Source: JAGOUA01 sp964645655 | GTDB lineage: Bacteria > Patescibacteriota > Patescibacteriia > 2-12-FULL-60-25 | Direction: 5' to 3' | Length of the DNA stretch: 64,000 nt | NCBI GenBank assembly: GCA_964645655.1 | Contig: CAZXZS010000002.1 | Coordinates: forward strand, 1 to 64,000 | Shown here: positions 31,325 through 39,317 of the stretch, in pieces | How the letters are laid out: every line of letters starts with the position of its first letter | Numbering within the stretch: the stretch's first letter is position 1 | Notes under the pieces: generated by a model | The model's input: the letters and a program-made list of their open reading frames with translations, nothing else | Told to the model about the DNA's origin: nothing | Database searches by the model: none | Program-made: the position numbers and the translations under genes

Positions 31325-32347
31325 GGTGTTTTGGGAAAGCCTTCGCGCGTGCGTGAGGAGCGCGCTTAGGTGGTGCGTTCGCCTGAACGTGTTTTCTTGG
31401 AGATCGCGTCGCCGCTGTTCCAGTTCGCGAACGATGGGCGCCATCCGTTCGTAGAGGGACGTTTCGAGCGGCTGCCCTGCTGAGGCGGCAAGGCGCGTGA
31501 GCTGTTGGGTGATCTCCTCGATAACCGCTTGCGCCTTCCGCTCTTCTTCGCTGTCGATCTTGCGGATTGCGCCCTCTAGGGCCCGGATGGCCAGCCTGAG
31601 GGTTTCCGTGCGTTCGGCTTTGGAGCGGTTGCGTTCGTCATCGAGTTTCGCCATCGTGCCCAGGAGTCCGCGTCCCCGGATGTGTTGGCCTAGTTCCGGA
31701 TTGTTCTCGAGGCAGTGCAAGAGGGGCTGGATCGCCTCTTTGAGAAGTTGCTGCTCCGCTCGGTTTGGCATGAAATGGGCTTCATCCTCGCGCTGGCACG
31801 CGTGCGCGACCAGCTCGACGCTGTGCGCGTACGACGCGTCAATCGGCGTGTCTCGTCGCTCGGATGCGGTGTCCTGATCGGGTTGGTTGGATGATGCCTG
31901 CGTCCGCCTCTCCGCCTCGAGAAAGGACTCGGCGGCGGTTTGGACCATCGACGCGTGGAAGGCTGCGCGGCCTGTGGCGTGCGGGAGGAGGTGCTTGGTC
32001 AGGTCCAGAAAGGTGAGGGTGTGCGGGTCTTTTGCGTTGCGGCGAAGGGCTGTCAGGGCCTCGACGGTGGCGGCGTGTCCGAAATTCTTCAGGATCTCAT
32101 TTCCGCCGTAGCGAATGAACCGTTCGACGGCGAACGCCTCTTCGCTGGCGCGGCGTTCGTCTTTCAGGGAGTTTTCGGCATCCTCAAGGCCGCGCTTCGC
32201 CGCTTCGTAGATGCGTTGCTCATAGGGTTTTTCTGGGGAACGGTCTTCCCGTGACGTTTCTTGCGCGGCCATCGGTCGGCCGTTTTGCTCCGTGCGTACG
32301 TATCCGGGTGAACGTCTGGCGTCAAGGGAGTGATGGGGGAAGGCCAT
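31322..32347 (-). CDS. Helical/coiled-coil orphan protein (341 aa)
   Basis: No family recognised. Almost wholly alpha-helical and charged, with heptad-like stretches at about 40-65 (YEAAKRGLEDAENSLKDERR) and 235-335 (LRLAIRALEGAIRKIDSEEERK, ELEQRRRDLQENTF). No signal or membrane helix. The start at 32347 is favoured: TATGGTATGAT, an extended -10, overlaps the earlier ATG at 32371 and would leave that codon outside the message. No SD. Related in style, not in visible sequence, to the coiled-coil gene at 48056-49981. Confidence 0.6.
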   Translation of the reverse strand: MAFPHHSLDARRSPGYVRTEQNGRPMAAQETSREDRSPEKPYEQRIYEAAKRGLEDAENSLKDERRASEEAFAVERFIRYGGNEILKNFGHAATVEALTALRRNAKDPHTLTFLDLTKHLLPHATGRAAFHASMVQTAAESFLEAERRTQASSNQPDQDTASERRDTPIDASYAHSVELVAHACQREDEAHFMPNRAEQQLLKEAIQPLLHCLENNPELGQHIRGRGLLGTMAKLDDERNRSKAERTETLRLAIRALEGAIRKIDSEEERKAQAVIEEITQQLTRLAASAGQPLETSLYERMAPIVRELEQRRRDLQENTFRRTHHLSALLTHARRLSQNT

Positions 32348-32406
32348 AGGAAAAAGATCTTGTTCGATCATACCATATCCATCCGCAGGCCCGCGAGAAC
32401 GAGCCC

Positions 32407-32435
32407 TCGACAGCCATGTCCCGACACGCTACGCT
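32407..32435 (+). promoter_or_regulatory. Promoter of cyclophilin operon
   Basis: TCGACA (32407-32412), 17 bases, TACGCT (32430-32435), nine bases to the ATG; leader of about three bases. Confidence 0.7.
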
Positions 32436-32444
32436 GGGAGGACT

Positions 32445-33137
32445 ATGCGTTCTTCGCTCGTTACGCTCGGTTCCATCGCGTTGCTGGTCGTCTCGCTGGG
32501 TGCCGGTTGTTCCCAAGGGGAAAAGCCGGCTCCCGCAGCTTCTTCGGACGCGTACGCCACGTCGACCGTCTCATCCACCGTTTCCACCCCCGTCATGTCT
32601 CCCGACCTCAGCTTCCCGGGCCAACGTCCGGCCGCCGACCTGCAAAAGAAGGTGCGCATCAGCACCACCAAGGGCGATATCGTCGTCCAGATCGATCCCC
32701 AGGCCGGTCCGAATGCCGCCTCCAATTTCGTGTATCTCGTCCAGCAGGATTTCTATCGCGGCACGATTTTCCACCGCGTCATCCCGGGCTTCATGATCCA
32801 AGGTGGCGACCCGACCGGAACTGGCCGCAGCGGCCCCGGGTACACGATTCCGGACGACGCGGTCCGTGGCCTCCCGCAAAAGAACTTCCAGCCCTTCGGT
32901 GTCCGCGCCTATTACCCGAAGGGGACGCTCGCCATGGCCCGCACCTCCGAACCGAACAGCGCCGGCTCGCAATTCTTCCTCATGGTCGCGGATTACCCGC
33001 TTGATCCCGACTACGCCGTCTTCGGCAAGATCATTGCCGGCCAGGAGGTTGCCGATGCGATCGCCGCCGTCCCGCGCGACGAGGCTGACCGTCCTTTCGA
33101 AGACGTCAAAATGACCAGCGTCACCATCGAGCCGTAG
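32445..33137 (+). CDS. Cyclophilin-type peptidyl-prolyl isomerase lipoprotein
   Basis: 230 residues. Signal peptide with lipobox LGAGC (Cys22) anchors it outside the membrane; a Ser/Thr/Ala linker follows (25-60). The cyclophilin domain (about 66-230) has the active-site FHRVIPGFMIQGGD, GTLAMART and SQFFLMV. It catalyses cis-trans isomerisation of prolyl bonds in exported proteins. First of a run of exported-protein genes (C39 peptidase, GerMN, CapA), with four bases to the next gene. Confidence 0.93.
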   Translation: MRSSLVTLGSIALLVVSLGAGCSQGEKPAPAASSDAYATSTVSSTVSTPVMSPDLSFPGQRPAADLQKKVRISTTKGDIVVQIDPQAGPNAASNFVYLVQQDFYRGTIFHRVIPGFMIQGGDPTGTGRSGPGYTIPDDAVRGLPQKNFQPFGVRAYYPKGTLAMARTSEPNSAGSQFFLMVADYPLDPDYAVFGKIIAGQEVADAIAAVPRDEADRPFEDVKMTSVTIEP

Positions 33138-33141
33138 CGGT

Positions 33142-33984
33142 ATGGCCGACCGGAAGAGGGCGGGAGCCGTTCTCATCTGCGTCGGCCTTTTGTTATTCGT
33201 GTTGGCGTGGAAGGTCTCCGATCGGCGTACGCCGGCACCGCCTGTTTTGCCGCCGCCCGCGCCGTTCGCGACCTCGACGGTTCCCGCCGTTCCGGCTTCG
33301 ACTTCGACGCACTCAATACCTACGCCCGTCCACCCGACGGCAACAGTCCCGCAGGCGTCTTCATCCACGGCCGCCGGTGCGATCCCAAAAGAATTGCGCT
33401 TGGATGTCCCGTTTTTGAGCCAGGCCCCAAAGAAAGACTGGTCCATGCCGTATCAGGAGGCGTGCGAGGAGGCATCCGTCCTCATGGTCCAAGCGTATTT
33501 CGCGAACAGGCGGACCAATTTTTCGCCTGAAGAGGGCGATGCGGCCCTTTTGACGCTCATCACCCGTCAAGCCGAGGCGCGCGGCCCGGAGCATATCGAC
33601 AGCACGATCCAAGAGATGGCTGAGGACGTCGAGGCATTCATGCCGGAACTCGATGCGCGCGTCGTCCAGGCGAAGGATGTCGACCAGATCAAGGGCATCC
33701 TGGCCCAGGGGTATCCCATCGTGGTACCGGCAGATGGGAAGGCGTTAAAAAATCCGCATTTTCGCAACGGCGGCCCTCCCTACCACATGCTGGTCCTGAA
33801 AGGCTATCTCGCCGATGGCCGTTGGATCACCAACGACCCTGGGACTCAATTTGGAGAGAATTTTCTCTATCCGCAACGGCACTTGTTCGACGTGATCCAT
33901 GACTGGAATGGGGGAGACGTGCCGAACGGGGAAGCGGTCATGCTGGTTTTATTGCCAAAAAACGCCCCTTTACGGATTCCGTAA
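33142..33984 (+). CDS. Exported C39-like cysteine peptidase
   Basis: 280 residues. A membrane anchor (10-24) and a Pro/Ser/Thr linker (30-80) precede a papain-like peptidase_C39-type domain. The likely catalytic residues are Cys108 (YQEACEEAS), His215 (YHMLVLKGY) and Asp232 (TNDPGT). Domains like this are common in Patescibacteria and Chloroflexi, with unknown substrates; it lacks the transporter domain of bacteriocin-processing C39 enzymes. It sits four bases after the cyclophilin gene. Confidence 0.82.
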   Translation: MADRKRAGAVLICVGLLLFVLAWKVSDRRTPAPPVLPPPAPFATSTVPAVPASTSTHSIPTPVHPTATVPQASSSTAAGAIPKELRLDVPFLSQAPKKDWSMPYQEACEEASVLMVQAYFANRRTNFSPEEGDAALLTLITRQAEARGPEHIDSTIQEMAEDVEAFMPELDARVVQAKDVDQIKGILAQGYPIVVPADGKALKNPHFRNGGPPYHMLVLKGYLADGRWITNDPGTQFGENFLYPQRHLFDVIHDWNGGDVPNGEAVMLVLLPKNAPLRIP

Positions 33985-34005
33985 GGAGGGGGACAATGGA
34001 GGCAT

Positions 34006-35007
34006 ATGCCTACCAACCCTCCCTCCCAAGACGCCTCGCGTCCGGTTGGCCAACTGAGCCTGTTCTTGCTGTTCGTCGTGTTGGCGGCCCTTGGCCTTTT
34101 TCTGATCATGCGCGCGGTCACGCCCATGCGCGATCGTGATGCCTCGCCGATCTTGCCGACCTCAACCGTTCCGACGGCGACGCCTCCGGTCGCGGCCCCG
34201 ACTTCTACGCTTCCGCGTCCGAATCCGCCGACGCCCATTCCGGCCACGCCGACCCCAACGCGGCCCGTCGTTCGCCCTCGTCCCGCCAATGCGCTTTGCG
34301 ATGAGCAGAACTTTATCTGCATCAGTACGCCCGGCCAAAATGACCTCATCAGTAACCCGACCGTCGTGACGGGAACCGCAATCGCCTTTGAAAATACGTT
34401 CCTATGGCGTATCGAGGATGCGCGCGGCAACCTTGTTGCCGGCTCCCACGCGATGGCGAACGCTCCGGATATCGGCCAACCGGGCCCCTTCTCGATCCGC
34501 GCGTTTTGGGATGCGGCTCCGCAGACGGCGACCGGTACGCTCATCGCGTATGAGGCTTCGGCCCGCGACGGCGAACCCACGCATGTCGTCCGTGTTCCGG
34601 TCCGTTTCGCACCCCGTGCGGCCGCATCCCGTCGGCTGTTCTTCGTACCCGAAGTCCTGAACGAGAACATGGATTGCACGAGCGTTCGTGAGCAGACGGT
34701 CTCGATCCCAGGTTCCATCGCCCCTATCGAAGCCACCCTCCGGGCCTTGCTCTCCTATGACGACAGCCGCACCCCGCCTGGCCTCAAGACCAGCATCCCA
34801 AGCGGGACCGGAATCGTTTCGATCACGGTCAATAACGGCCTCGCGAAAGTGATCTTTGACGCGAACCTTGAGCGTGAGGTCGGCGGCTCCTGCCGTGTCG
34901 GTTCCATTCGTGCCCAGATCACCAAGACGCTCTTCCAGTTCCCGTCCATCCGGCAAGTCGACATCTCCGTTGACGGAAAGACCCCGCAAGAGACCCTGCA
35001 GCCATAG
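34006..35007 (+). CDS. Gmad2-GerMN domain membrane-anchored protein
   Basis: 333 residues. A membrane helix (about 17-37), a Pro/Thr-rich linker (45-95), an Ig-like Gmad2 domain (about 105-205; ISTPGQNDLISNPTVVTGTA, FLWRIEDARGN) and a GerMN domain (about 208-330; RLFFVPE, IEATLRALL, SGTGIVSITVNNGLAKVIFD). GerMN domains occur in spore germination and lipoprotein factors and likely bind wall or partner proteins. GACAAT and GGAGG both lie just upstream of the ATG, so leaderless and SD-led initiation are both possible. Envelope role inferred. Confidence 0.85.
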   Translation: MPTNPPSQDASRPVGQLSLFLLFVVLAALGLFLIMRAVTPMRDRDASPILPTSTVPTATPPVAAPTSTLPRPNPPTPIPATPTPTRPVVRPRPANALCDEQNFICISTPGQNDLISNPTVVTGTAIAFENTFLWRIEDARGNLVAGSHAMANAPDIGQPGPFSIRAFWDAAPQTATGTLIAYEASARDGEPTHVVRVPVRFAPRAAASRRLFFVPEVLNENMDCTSVREQTVSIPGSIAPIEATLRALLSYDDSRTPPGLKTSIPSGTGIVSITVNNGLAKVIFDANLEREVGGSCRVGSIRAQITKTLFQFPSIRQVDISVDGKTPQETLQP

Positions 35008-35010
35008 CGC

Positions 35011-35039
35011 TTGGCAGCGGGATCCGAACGCGATAGCCT
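35011..35039 (+). promoter_or_regulatory. Leaderless promoter of capA-like gene
   Basis: TTGGCA (35011-35016), 17 bases, TAGCCT (35034-35039), six bases, ATG at 35046. Confidence 0.7.
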
Positions 35040-35045
35040 GGGGGC

Positions 35046-36191
35046 ATGGACGTACGTTCCCGCTTGTTTTTCCTTCCCATCGCCGCCTTTGCCGTGGTTC
35101 TCGGTTTGGCGGTGGTAGGGTTTTTCGTCTTCTTTGGCGGTGTTCCGGTGAAGGTCCCCACGCCGCCCTATCCGCCGCCCATGGCGCCGACGGTCGCGGA
35201 TCCGCTCCCGCCTACCCCGGTCACAGCCGCCGCACCCACATCGACGTCCGTCGTGGCGCCGTCCCCTGATCCCAAGCCGAATAGGGCGTCCCTGCTTTTC
35301 GTGGGCGACATCATGCTCGATCGGAATGTCCGCCTCCGCTCCCTTGAGGCCGGTACCCGCGGCTATCCTTTCGCGAAGCTTCCCCCCGGTTGGTTCGACG
35401 CCGCTGACTACGCCGTCGCCAACCTGGAAGGGCCGGTGACGGCCCTCCGGCGTCCCCCGGAAAAATCGATCGACTTTCTCTTTGAGCCGGCCGTCCTCGA
35501 AGCGCTTCGCGCGACCGGCATCGACGCCTTTTCCCAAGCGAATAACCATGCCCTCGATCAAGGGGCGGCGGGGTATGCCGATTCTGTCCGCGCATTGCGT
35601 GATGAGGGGTTCCTTGTCTTTGGCCACCAGGTTCAAGATGGGGACATCGCCGTCGCCACCACGACCGCCAACGGTCTCCGTCTTGCCTTTTTTGGCTGGA
35701 ATACGACCGATAACCCGCTCGATCGATCCCAGGCACAAGCCACCATCTCACGCGTGCGCGCCGAGGCGGATGTCCTGATCGCGTATCTGCATTGGGGGCC
35801 CGAATACCGCAACACGCCCCATCCGAATGAGGTCCAGACCGCCCATTGGCTCGTCGACCAGGGCTTCGACGCCGTCATCGGCGGCCATCCGCACTGGGTC
35901 CAGGGATTGAGCGTGTATAAGGGCAAGCCGATCGCCTGGTCCCTCGGCAATTTCGTCTTCGACCAAGACTTTTCACCTGAAACCCGTCAGGGCTTGGCGC
36001 TCAGGCTGATCGTGGATGCGCATGGCGTCACTTCCATCGAGCCCATCCCGTTGCAAATCGACCGCAGCCAGCCCCGCGTGCTCTCAGGCGAGGAGCGGCA
36101 GGCGCGGCTCGATGCCCTCGCCGCCATCTCCGATTCGGCCTTGGCTTCCTCCACGGCCGCCGGTCTCTGGACCCTCCGTATCCCCGAATAA
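35046..36191 (+). CDS. CapA family (PGA_cap) metallophosphatase-like protein
   Basis: 381 residues. N-terminal membrane helix (about 6-33), Pro-rich linker, then the PGA_cap calcineurin-like domain: FVGDIMLDR (metal site), ANLEGPVT, QANNHALDQG, YLHWGPEY and IGGHPHWVQ, LGNFVFDQ. The family is linked to poly-gamma-glutamate capsules or to phosphoesterase activity on cell-surface polymers; the substrate here is unknown. Exactly six bases separate the -10 box from the ATG. Confidence 0.9.
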   Translation: MDVRSRLFFLPIAAFAVVLGLAVVGFFVFFGGVPVKVPTPPYPPPMAPTVADPLPPTPVTAAAPTSTSVVAPSPDPKPNRASLLFVGDIMLDRNVRLRSLEAGTRGYPFAKLPPGWFDAADYAVANLEGPVTALRRPPEKSIDFLFEPAVLEALRATGIDAFSQANNHALDQGAAGYADSVRALRDEGFLVFGHQVQDGDIAVATTTANGLRLAFFGWNTTDNPLDRSQAQATISRVRAEADVLIAYLHWGPEYRNTPHPNEVQTAHWLVDQGFDAVIGGHPHWVQGLSVYKGKPIAWSLGNFVFDQDFSPETRQGLALRLIVDAHGVTSIEPIPLQIDRSQPRVLSGEERQARLDALAAISDSALASSTAAGLWTLRIPE

Positions 36192-36203
36192 TCCCCCTCC
36201 TTC

Positions 36204-37433
36204 ATGAGTATGGTGATGACCGTCACCCAGTTCGTCGCGTACCTGAACGAAACGTTCAAGGCGATTTGGGATAGTACGGCCGTGGCGATCGAAGGGGAAG
36301 TGAGCGGCTTCCGCGTTTCGCAGGGCCAATGGGTGAATTTTGACCTTAAGGACAGCGATTCCCTGGTTTCCTGTTTCTCTGTCCTGGCAAAAATGCCCTT
36401 CCGGCTCGAGGACGGGATGCGGGTCCGCGTCTTCGGCATGCCACGGGTCTATCAGAAATACGGGAAATTCTCCCTCTCGGTCGAGCGGTTCGAGGTCGTG
36501 GGGGAGGGGGCACTCAAAAAGGCCCTCGCCGCCCTCCGGGCCCGCCTCGAAGCGGAAGGGCTCTTCGATCCCACCCGCAAACGCCCGCTTCCGCGCTTCC
36601 CACAACGCATCGCCCTTGTCGCGTCCACGGAGAGTGCGGCATACGGGGACTTCCTCCGGATCGTCGGTGAGCGCTGGGGCGGCCTCGAAATCGATGCGTA
36701 CCACGTTCTCGTACAGGGTGAAAAAGCCCCGTTGGCCATCTGCCGTGCTTTCGCCCATCTTGCCAAGAAGGCGGACCAATACGATGTCGTCGTGATGACG
36801 CGCGGTGGCGGATCCTTCGAGGAACTCATGGCGTTCCAGGACGAGCGGGTCGTGCGCGCCGTCTACGCCTGCCCGATCCCCACCCTGGTCGCCATCGGCC
36901 ACGAGCGTGACGTGACCCTCGCCGAAGAGGTCGCCGATGTCCGCGGCTCCACCCCGACCGACTGCGCGCGCCGCCTCGTTCCGGACCGCCGCGATGTCGC
37001 ATACGAAGTCTCTGTCTTCGGCGAGCGGATCGAGGCGGCCCTCGAGCGCCAACTCGCCGACCTCCGTGCCGCCACGGCGACCATCTTCACCGTCACGGAC
37101 CGCTGGATGATGCGTTGCACGCAGCAGGTCGACCAGACCCGCCAACGTCTTGACCAGGCCGTCGACCGTTGGCTCGCCGCTTGCAAGGAGCGCCTCGTCC
37201 ACGCCGCGGCGCTCACGGCCGCCATGGATCCGAATCGCGTCCTCGCCCGCGGCTATGCGCTCATCAAGGATGCGCACACCGGCAAGCCGCTCCTTCGCCT
37301 TGCCCAGCTGCGTCCCGGCCAAGCGGTCTCCCTTTGCCTGCAGGACGGCTCCATTGGCGCGACCATCGACGGCACGTCCTCGATCCCTCAACCACCCCTT
37401 CCCCTTTTCTTCTATGGCCAAGAAAAAGCTTGA
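36204..37433 (+). CDS. xseA: Exodeoxyribonuclease VII large subunit
   Basis: 409 residues. Catalytic subunit of the nuclease that degrades single-stranded DNA into oligonucleotides. The N-terminal OB fold (about 5-105; VEGEVSGFRVSQGQWVNFDLKD is split by a Glu-rich turn) is followed by the nuclease core with VASTESAAYGDFLRI, DVVVMTRGGGSFEEL, and AIGHERDVTLAEEVADVRGSTPTDCA. A short coiled coil follows, and the C-terminal RGYALI segment is normal. xseB overlaps its end by 20 bases. Confidence 0.95.
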   Translation: MSMVMTVTQFVAYLNETFKAIWDSTAVAIEGEVSGFRVSQGQWVNFDLKDSDSLVSCFSVLAKMPFRLEDGMRVRVFGMPRVYQKYGKFSLSVERFEVVGEGALKKALAALRARLEAEGLFDPTRKRPLPRFPQRIALVASTESAAYGDFLRIVGERWGGLEIDAYHVLVQGEKAPLAICRAFAHLAKKADQYDVVVMTRGGGSFEELMAFQDERVVRAVYACPIPTLVAIGHERDVTLAEEVADVRGSTPTDCARRLVPDRRDVAYEVSVFGERIEAALERQLADLRAATATIFTVTDRWMMRCTQQVDQTRQRLDQAVDRWLAACKERLVHAAALTAAMDPNRVLARGYALIKDAHTGKPLLRLAQLRPGQAVSLCLQDGSIGATIDGTSSIPQPPLPLFFYGQEKA

Positions 37434-37656
37434 TATCAAGGCGGCATACGAAGAGCTTGAGACCCTTACCCGTTGGTTCGAGCGCGGCGAACCCGACCTT
37501 GAGGCGGGTCTGGAAAAATACGAACGCGCGACGGAACTCGTTCGCCTGCTCCAGGAACGCCTTCAGGAGGCCGAACAAAAAGTCCGCCAGATCCGCGTCC
37601 CGGCGGATGAGCCCATTCCGGAGCTTCCCAAGAAAGACGAAGATCAGGCATTTTAA
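37414..37656 (+). CDS. xseB: Exodeoxyribonuclease VII small subunit
   Basis: 80 residues, normal length. The xseB pattern is clear: YEELETLTRWFERGEPDLEAG, LEKYERATEL, LQEAEQKV. The subunit binds the long coiled coil of XseA. It starts at 37414, inside the end of xseA in another frame, an overlap that implies translational coupling. Confidence 0.92.
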   Translation: MAKKKLDIKAAYEELETLTRWFERGEPDLEAGLEKYERATELVRLLQERLQEAEQKVRQIRVPADEPIPELPKKDEDQAF

Positions 37657-37730
37657 CCGCCAAGAAGCTCTTTTTGGTGATTCGCTCCCGGGGTTGCCGA
37701 AACCCCGGATTCGGTCGATACTACCTCCGT

Positions 37731-38081
37731 ATGCATCTCCTCCTCCGTCTCCTGTTCAATACGCTTGCCGTCCTCATCGTCGCTCGCGTCGTTCCCGGCA
37801 TCAGCGTCACCGGCTACGGTCCGGCCTTCTTCGCCGGCCTCGCCATCGCCGTCATCAACACGGTGCTGCGCCCGATCCTCCAGGTCCTGGCCCTTCCGGT
37901 CTCGATCCTGACGCTCGGGTTCTTCTCCCTGGTCGTGAATGCGCTCCTGTTTTGGCTGGCTTCGACGTTCGTTCCCGGCTTCACCGTGAGCGGGTTTTGG
38001 CCCGCGTTTTGGGGGTCGATCGTGTTTTGGCTGGTCTCCCTGGTCACGAACGCCTTCTTGGCGGATGGGGAAGGGAAATAA
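37731..38081 (+). CDS. Phage holin family 4-type membrane protein (YvlD-like)
   Basis: 116 residues with four membrane helices. Matches the family of YvlD (PF04020): LLRLLFNTLAVLIVARVVPGI, AIAVINTVLRPILQVLALPVS and TLGFFSLVVNALLFWLAS. Despite the family name these are chromosomal proteins of unknown role, not proven holins. Start 37731 (MHLLLR); GATACT lies eight bases upstream and may be a -10 box. A strong terminator starts three bases after the stop. Confidence 0.85.
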   Translation: MHLLLRLLFNTLAVLIVARVVPGISVTGYGPAFFAGLAIAVINTVLRPILQVLALPVSILTLGFFSLVVNALLFWLASTFVPGFTVSGFWPAFWGSIVFWLVSLVTNAFLADGEGK

Positions 38082-38083
38082 GG

Positions 38084-38110
38084 AAAAACAGGCGACATGC
38101 CTGTTTTTTT
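38084..38110 (+). terminator. Intrinsic terminator
   Basis: AAAAACAGGC (38084-38093) pairs with GCCTGTTTTT (38099-38108). Confidence 0.9.
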
Positions 38111-38145
38111 GCTAAAGAAAGGGCATTTTTGCAAGTCGCCGAGAC

Positions 38146-38175
38146 TTGACAGGCGATGCCCGTTTCTGCTAACCT
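38146..38175 (+). promoter_or_regulatory. Promoter of rplJ-rplL
   Basis: TTGACA (38146-38151), 18 bases, TAACCT (38170-38175). It drives a leader of about 165 bases. Confidence 0.8.
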
Positions 38176-38181
38176 TCCCCA

Positions 38182-38348
38182 CGAATCGCAGGTCCTGAGA
38201 CGCGTAGGTCCCCGCCAGGGGATGAAATGGGGCAACCCACCTCGCCGAGGCCGCCGCGGAAAAACCCTGTTTTTCCAAAGGCCACAGGACGTCCCTGTGG
38301 TTTTTTATCCCCGATGAGGGGGTAGATTTACTCCTTTAGGCAATTCGT
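38182..38348 (+). promoter_or_regulatory. Putative ribosomal protein L10 leader with attenuator
   Basis: The leader between the promoter and rplJ is GC-rich and foldable, and ends in an intrinsic terminator at 38282-38306. The L10 leader is a known autoregulatory RNA upstream of rplJ in many bacteria, where L10(L12)4 binding controls expression. Position and terminator fit; the L10-binding kink was not confirmed by eye. Confidence 0.6.
38282..38306 (+). terminator. Attenuator terminator in rplJ leader
   Basis: CCACAGG (38282-38288) pairs with CCTGTGG (38294-38300), followed by six T, 42 bases before the rplJ start. Confidence 0.8.
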
Positions 38349-38840
38349 ATGGCGAAATCCCGCATCCAAAAGCAGGAAACGCTGACCGAGCTGCAGCAGG
38401 CCTTCGCTGGGGCCAAGTCCGTGATGTTCGCGGACTACCAGGGCATGAACGTGCCCAAGGTCTCCCAGCTCCGCAAGGACCTGACCGCCGCCAAGGTGCA
38501 GTACATCGTCGCCAAGAAGACGTTGCTCAGCCTCGCCGCCAAGCAGGCCGGCTACGAGATGGACGTCAAGTCCCTCCCGGGCATGCTCGGCATCGCCGTC
38601 GCGCAGGAAGATGAGATGGCCGCGGCCAAGATCATCGGCGACGCCGGCAAGGACACGACGATCAAGCTCGTCGGCGGCATCTTCGAGGGCAAGGTCGTGG
38701 ACCAAGGCTATGTCGTCGCGCTTTCCAAGCTCCCGAGCAAGGAACAGCTCCTTGGCCAGCTCCTCAGCGTCCTCAACGGTCCGATGAGTGGGTTCGTGCG
38801 CGTGTTGGATGGCTATCGTGGGCAGAAAGAGCAAGCGTAA
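38349..38840 (+). CDS. rplJ: 50S ribosomal protein L10
   Basis: 163 residues. Base of the ribosomal stalk; binds 23S rRNA and L7/L12 dimers. The N-terminal domain (AKSRIQKQETLTELQQAFAGAKSVMFADYQG is the start region, with the fold signature VMFADYQGM) and the L12-binding C-terminal helix are present. Followed after 27 bases by rplL in the usual order. Confidence 0.95.
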   Translation: MAKSRIQKQETLTELQQAFAGAKSVMFADYQGMNVPKVSQLRKDLTAAKVQYIVAKKTLLSLAAKQAGYEMDVKSLPGMLGIAVAQEDEMAAAKIIGDAGKDTTIKLVGGIFEGKVVDQGYVVALSKLPSKEQLLGQLLSVLNGPMSGFVRVLDGYRGQKEQA

Positions 38841-38867
38841 ACCTTTAATCATCATTACAAACATACT

Positions 38868-39257
38868 ATGTCCGACATGAAGAACGTCGAGATCCCGGAG
38901 AAGTTCAAGGGACTCGTCGAATCGATCGAAAAGCTCTCGGTGATGGAATTGGCTGAGCTCGTCAAGCTCTTGGAAGAAAAGTTCGGCGTCTCCGCCGCCG
39001 CTCCGATGGTCGCTGCCGCCCCGGGCGCCGCTGCCGTCGAAGAGAAGTCCTCGTTCAACGTCGAGCTCACCGAAGCCGGTGGGAACAAGATCGGCGTGAT
39101 CAAGGCCGTCCGCGAACTCACGGGCCTGGGCCTCAAGGAAGCCAAGGACATGGTCGACGGCGCGCCGAAGGTCGTGAAGGAAGGCGCCGCCAAGGCCGAA
39201 GCCGAAGACATGAAGAAGAAGCTCGAGGAAGCCGGTGCGAAGGTCACCCTCAAATAA
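38868..39257 (+). CDS. rplL: 50S ribosomal protein L7/L12
   Basis: 129 residues. N-terminal dimerisation domain (about 8-45), Ala/Pro hinge (46-62), and the C-terminal factor-binding domain with KIGVIKAVRELTGLGLKEAK and KDMVDGAPKVVKEG. Recruits translation GTPases to the ribosome. Ends with a terminator. Confidence 0.97.
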   Translation: MSDMKNVEIPEKFKGLVESIEKLSVMELAELVKLLEEKFGVSAAAPMVAAAPGAAAVEEKSSFNVELTEAGGNKIGVIKAVRELTGLGLKEAKDMVDGAPKVVKEGAAKAEAEDMKKKLEEAGAKVTLK

Positions 39258-39264
39258 GCTCTCC

Positions 39265-39289
39265 AAAAACCGCCTCAGGGCGGTTTTTG
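39265..39289 (+). terminator. Intrinsic terminator of rplJ-rplL
   Basis: AAAAACCGCC (39265-39274) pairs with GGCGGTTTTT (39279-39288). Confidence 0.9.
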
Positions 39290-39294
39290 CGTAG

Positions 39295-39315
39295 AAAAAA
39301 CCCCGGCGTGGCCGA
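39295..39315 (-). terminator. Intrinsic terminator of S51-like gene
   Basis: Minus strand CTCGGC pairs with GCCGGG around CAC, followed by six T. Confidence 0.7.
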
Positions 39316-39317
39316 GA

